From assembly GCA_022641375.1 (NCBI GenBank), contig JALCDF010000008.1, forward strand, positions 1-44,485: a stretch of DNA of 44,485 bases. Direction: 5' to 3'. A program made the position numbers and the translations under genes. The notes beneath the pieces were generated by a model. It was not told the DNA's origin. It did not search any database and saw only the letters and a program-made list of their open reading frames with translations. Positions 42,530 to 44,485 of this stretch are shown piece by piece. The DNA is from Megasphaera sp. (GTDB taxonomy: Bacteria > Bacillota > Negativicutes > Veillonellales > Megasphaeraceae). Every line of letters begins with the position of its first letter. The first letter of the stretch is position 1.

Positions 42530-43342
42530 ATGGAAATATTGGTATGTGTCAAACAAGTTCCGGACACAGCAGAAGTTAAGATTGACCCAGAAAAACATAC
42601 CGTCATTCGTGCTGGTGTTCCTAACATTTTCAATCCTTTTGACCAGAACGCTTTGGAAGCAGCTCTCCAGATGAAAGATGCTGATAAGGATACTAAAATC
42701 ACTTTGCTTACAATGGGACCACCTCAGGCAGCTGACGTATTGCGCGAAGGCCTGGCTATGGGTGCAGATGATGCTTATTTGTTCACGGACCGCAAAGTTG
42801 GCGGATCTGATACATTAGCTACAGGTTACAGCATTTCCCGCGTTATCAAGAAGATTGCTACTGAAAAAGGTATTGATATGTTTGATATCATTCTTTGCGG
42901 CAAACAGGCTATCGATGGCGATACAGCACAGGTTGGCCCGCAGATTGCTTGCGAATTGGATGTTCCGCAGGTAACATATGCAGCTCATATCGATGTTGAT
43001 GCAGCAGCTAAAAAAGTTACTGTAAAACAGCAGAATGAAGAAGGCTATATCGTTACAGAAGCTAATTTCCCTGTTTTGATCACAGCTGTTAAAGAATTGA
43101 ATGAACCGCGTTTCCCGACCATCCGTGGTACTATGAAAGCAAAACGCCGTCAGATTCCGGAAGTCCATGTTGACGATCTCGAAATCGATGAAAGCCGTCT
43201 TGGTTTGAGTGGTTCCCCGACAAAAGTCCGTAAAATTTTCACTCCGCCTCAGAGAACACAGGGTCTGGTTATCAACGAAGAAGATCCGCAGGTAGCTGTA
43301 GATACGTTGATGGAAAAATTGACGGAAAAGAAGATACTTTAA
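42530..43342 (+). CDS. etfB: Electron transfer flavoprotein beta subunit EtfB
   Basis: Subunit of the EtfAB heterodimer that, with Bcd, couples NADH oxidation to crotonyl-CoA and ferredoxin reduction in butyrate formers. The 270 residues contain MEILVCVKQVPDTAEVKID, GVPNIFNPFDQNALEAAL, LREGLAMGADDAYLFTDR, CGKQAIDGDTAQVGPQIA and FPTIRGTMKAKRRQI. The length and start match Etfs of the bifurcating type. AGGAGG precedes the ATG; etfA follows closely. Confidence 0.95.
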   Translation: MEILVCVKQVPDTAEVKIDPEKHTVIRAGVPNIFNPFDQNALEAALQMKDADKDTKITLLTMGPPQAADVLREGLAMGADDAYLFTDRKVGGSDTLATGYSISRVIKKIATEKGIDMFDIILCGKQAIDGDTAQVGPQIACELDVPQVTYAAHIDVDAAAKKVTVKQQNEEGYIVTEANFPVLITAVKELNEPRFPTIRGTMKAKRRQIPEVHVDDLEIDESRLGLSGSPTKVRKIFTPPQRTQGLVINEEDPQVAVDTLMEKLTEKKIL

Positions 43343-43363
43343 TTCTAAGGAGGATATGTGAAA

Positions 43364-44371
43364 ATGGATTTAGCAGAATACAAAGGCATTTATGTAATTG
43401 CTGAACAATTTGAAGGCAAATTACGTAACGTATCTTTCGAACTGTTGGGTCAGGCACGCAAATTGGCTGATACCATCGGTGACGAAGTAGGCGCTATCTT
43501 GATTGGCTATAATGTAAAACCGTTGGCTCAGGAATTAATTGCTAATGGTGCTCATAAAGTATATGTATTTGATGATCCGAAATTGGAACATTACAATACG
43601 ACTGCATATGCAAAATGCATTTGCGATTTCTTCGAAGAAGAAAAACCGAACGTATTCCTCGTTGGCGCTACGAATATCGGCCGTGACCTCGGCCCTCGTG
43701 TTGCCAATACCTTGAAAACTGGCCTTACTGCAGACTGCACTGGCTTGGCTGTTGATGATGACAAGAAAACCATCGTTTGGACTCGTCCGGCTTTGGGCGG
43801 CAACATCATGGCTGAAATCATCTGCCCGGACAATCGTCCGCAGATGGGTACTGTTCGTCCGAACGTATTCAAAAAACCAGTTCCTGATGCTAGCGCAAAA
43901 GGCGAAGTAATCGAAAAGACAGCTAAATTAACTGATGCTGATTTCATGACAAAATTCGTTGAACTCATCAAAATGGGTGGCAGCGGTGTTAAATTGGAAG
44001 AAGCAGACGTTATCGTTTCCGGCGGCCGTGGCATGAATGGTCCTGATCCTTTCACAGGTATGTTGAAAGAATTAGCAGATCTCATGGGTGGTGCTGTTGG
44101 TGCATCCCGTGCAGCTGTTGATGCTGGCTGGGTCGATGCTCTTCATCAGGTTGGCCAGACAGGCAAAACTGTAGGTCCTAAGATCTACATTGCTTGCGGT
44201 ATTTCCGGTGCTATCCAGCATTTAGCTGGTATGTCCGGTTCTGACTGCATTATTGCCATCAACAAAGACGAAGATGCTCCTATCTTCCAGGTTTGCGATT
44301 ATGGTATCGTTGGTGATGCATTCACTGTCGTTCCTAAATTGACAGAAGCTATCAAAAAATTCAAAGCTTAA
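43364..44371 (+). CDS. etfA: Electron transfer flavoprotein alpha subunit EtfA
   Basis: FAD-binding partner of EtfB. The 335 residues begin [20 protein letters not shown] and carry the C-terminal FAD site: [19 protein letters not shown] and the loop [21 protein letters not shown], which helps hold the FAD. ATG 43364 gives the usual family start, ten bases after AAGGAGG; a GTG at 43358 is an alternative two codons longer. No ferredoxin domain is fused to it. It ends the operon at a terminator. Confidence 0.95.
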   Translation: MDLAEYKGIYVIAEQFEGKLRNVSFELLGQARKLADTIGDEVGAILIGYNVKPLAQELIANGAHKVYVFDDPKLEHYNTTAYAKCICDFFEEEKPNVFLVGATNIGRDLGPRVANTLKTGLTADCTGLAVDDDKKTIVWTRPALGGNIMAEIICPDNRPQMGTVRPNVFKKPVPDASAKGEVIEKTAKLTDADFMTKFVELIKMGGSGVKLEEADVIVSGGRGMNGPDPFTGMLKELADLMGGAVGASRAAVDAGWVDALHQVGQTGKTVGPKIYIACGISGAIQHLAGMSGSDCIIAINKDEDAPIFQVCDYGIVGDAFTVVPKLTEAIKKFKA

Positions 44372-44389
44372 GTTATAATCATTGCTTAC

Positions 44390-44419
44390 AAAAGAGCTGT
44401 CCTTAGGGCAGCTCTTTTT
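44390..44419 (+). terminator. Rho-independent terminator after etfA
   Basis: AAAGAGCTG at 44391-44399 pairs with CAGCTCTTT at 44409-44417, with two more pairs at the loop (CC/GG) across one bulged T and a tetraloop TTAG. A T-run follows. The last 65 bases show nothing further. Confidence 0.85.
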
Positions 44420-44485
44420 GTTTTAATACTGCCAGCTAACCAGAAAAATGTTTTCAATTATTGTCTGTCAATAGAAAATCAAAAT

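Noticed and set aside
1-44485. CRISPR arrays, tRNA or rRNA genes, insertion sequences and prophage
   Set aside because: No regularly spaced repeats, cloverleaf arms, transposase or phage genes were seen on reading the window.

Overview
The window looks like a chromosomal segment of a Veillonellaceae bacterium (Negativicutes), most likely close to Megasphaera. The strongest pointer is the bcd-etfB-etfA block at the right end, whose products resemble what I remember of the Megasphaera elsdenii butyryl-CoA dehydrogenase and electron-transferring flavoprotein. The anaerobe-type gene content, the single suf system, a SCIFF locus and a moderate GC content with AT-rich promoters agree. The genus is an inference from memory of protein sequences, not a database result. 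Every gene is on the + strand except lgt. No rRNA, tRNA, CRISPR array, prophage or insertion sequence was seen.

Layout. (1) 1-7632: the 3' end of hrcA, then grpE-dnaK-dnaJ-prmA-rsmE-mtaB-HIT and a 39-codon membrane peptide, closed by a strong hairpin at 7664-7719. This is a heat-shock operon extended by RNA- and protein-modification genes. (2) 7852-10842: yraN-yifB-dprA, a DNA uptake and processing group. (3) 10931-20032: mreB-like, mreC, mreD, PBP2, a MinD-like ATPase, rodA, a B12-binding-type radical SAM gene and its DUF2344 partner, ending in a terminator. This is the elongasome cluster, but the MreB-like protein lacks the usual catalytic glutamate and the MinD-like gene has no minC or minE beside it. 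(4) 20113-23557: histidine kinase, OmpR-type regulator and NhaA antiporter. (5) 23648-27450: pncB with a near-consensus promoter, then an ADP-ribosylglycohydrolase, larE and nth. (6) 27600-29881: a small DUF2262-like gene, then a compact SCIFF ranthipeptide operon: promoter, six-cysteine precursor, intercistronic hairpin, radical SAM/SPASM maturase, an overlapping two-helix membrane peptide, and a terminator overlapping its stop codon. (7) 29954-35107: the sufCBDSU operon behind a promoter carrying two copies of a 16-bp repeat. (8) 35203-37661: lgt on the minus strand and, divergently, a secreted GH18 glycosidase. (9) 37749-40960: leuS and a NUDIX CoA pyrophosphatase. (10) 41309-44371: bcd-etfB-etfA with strongly adapted codon use, the core of butyrate-forming flavin-based electron bifurcation.

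How it fits together: iron-sulfur biology runs through the window. The suf operon lies next to the SCIFF radical SAM enzyme, and MtaB, the TIGR03960-type protein, Nth and possibly LarE are further cluster users. The least explained items are the membrane peptide in the SCIFF operon, the catalytically altered MreB-like protein, the orphan MinD-like protein with a basic tail, the repeated element at the suf promoter, and several terminator-like hairpins set so close to the next start codon that they may act as read-through attenuators.
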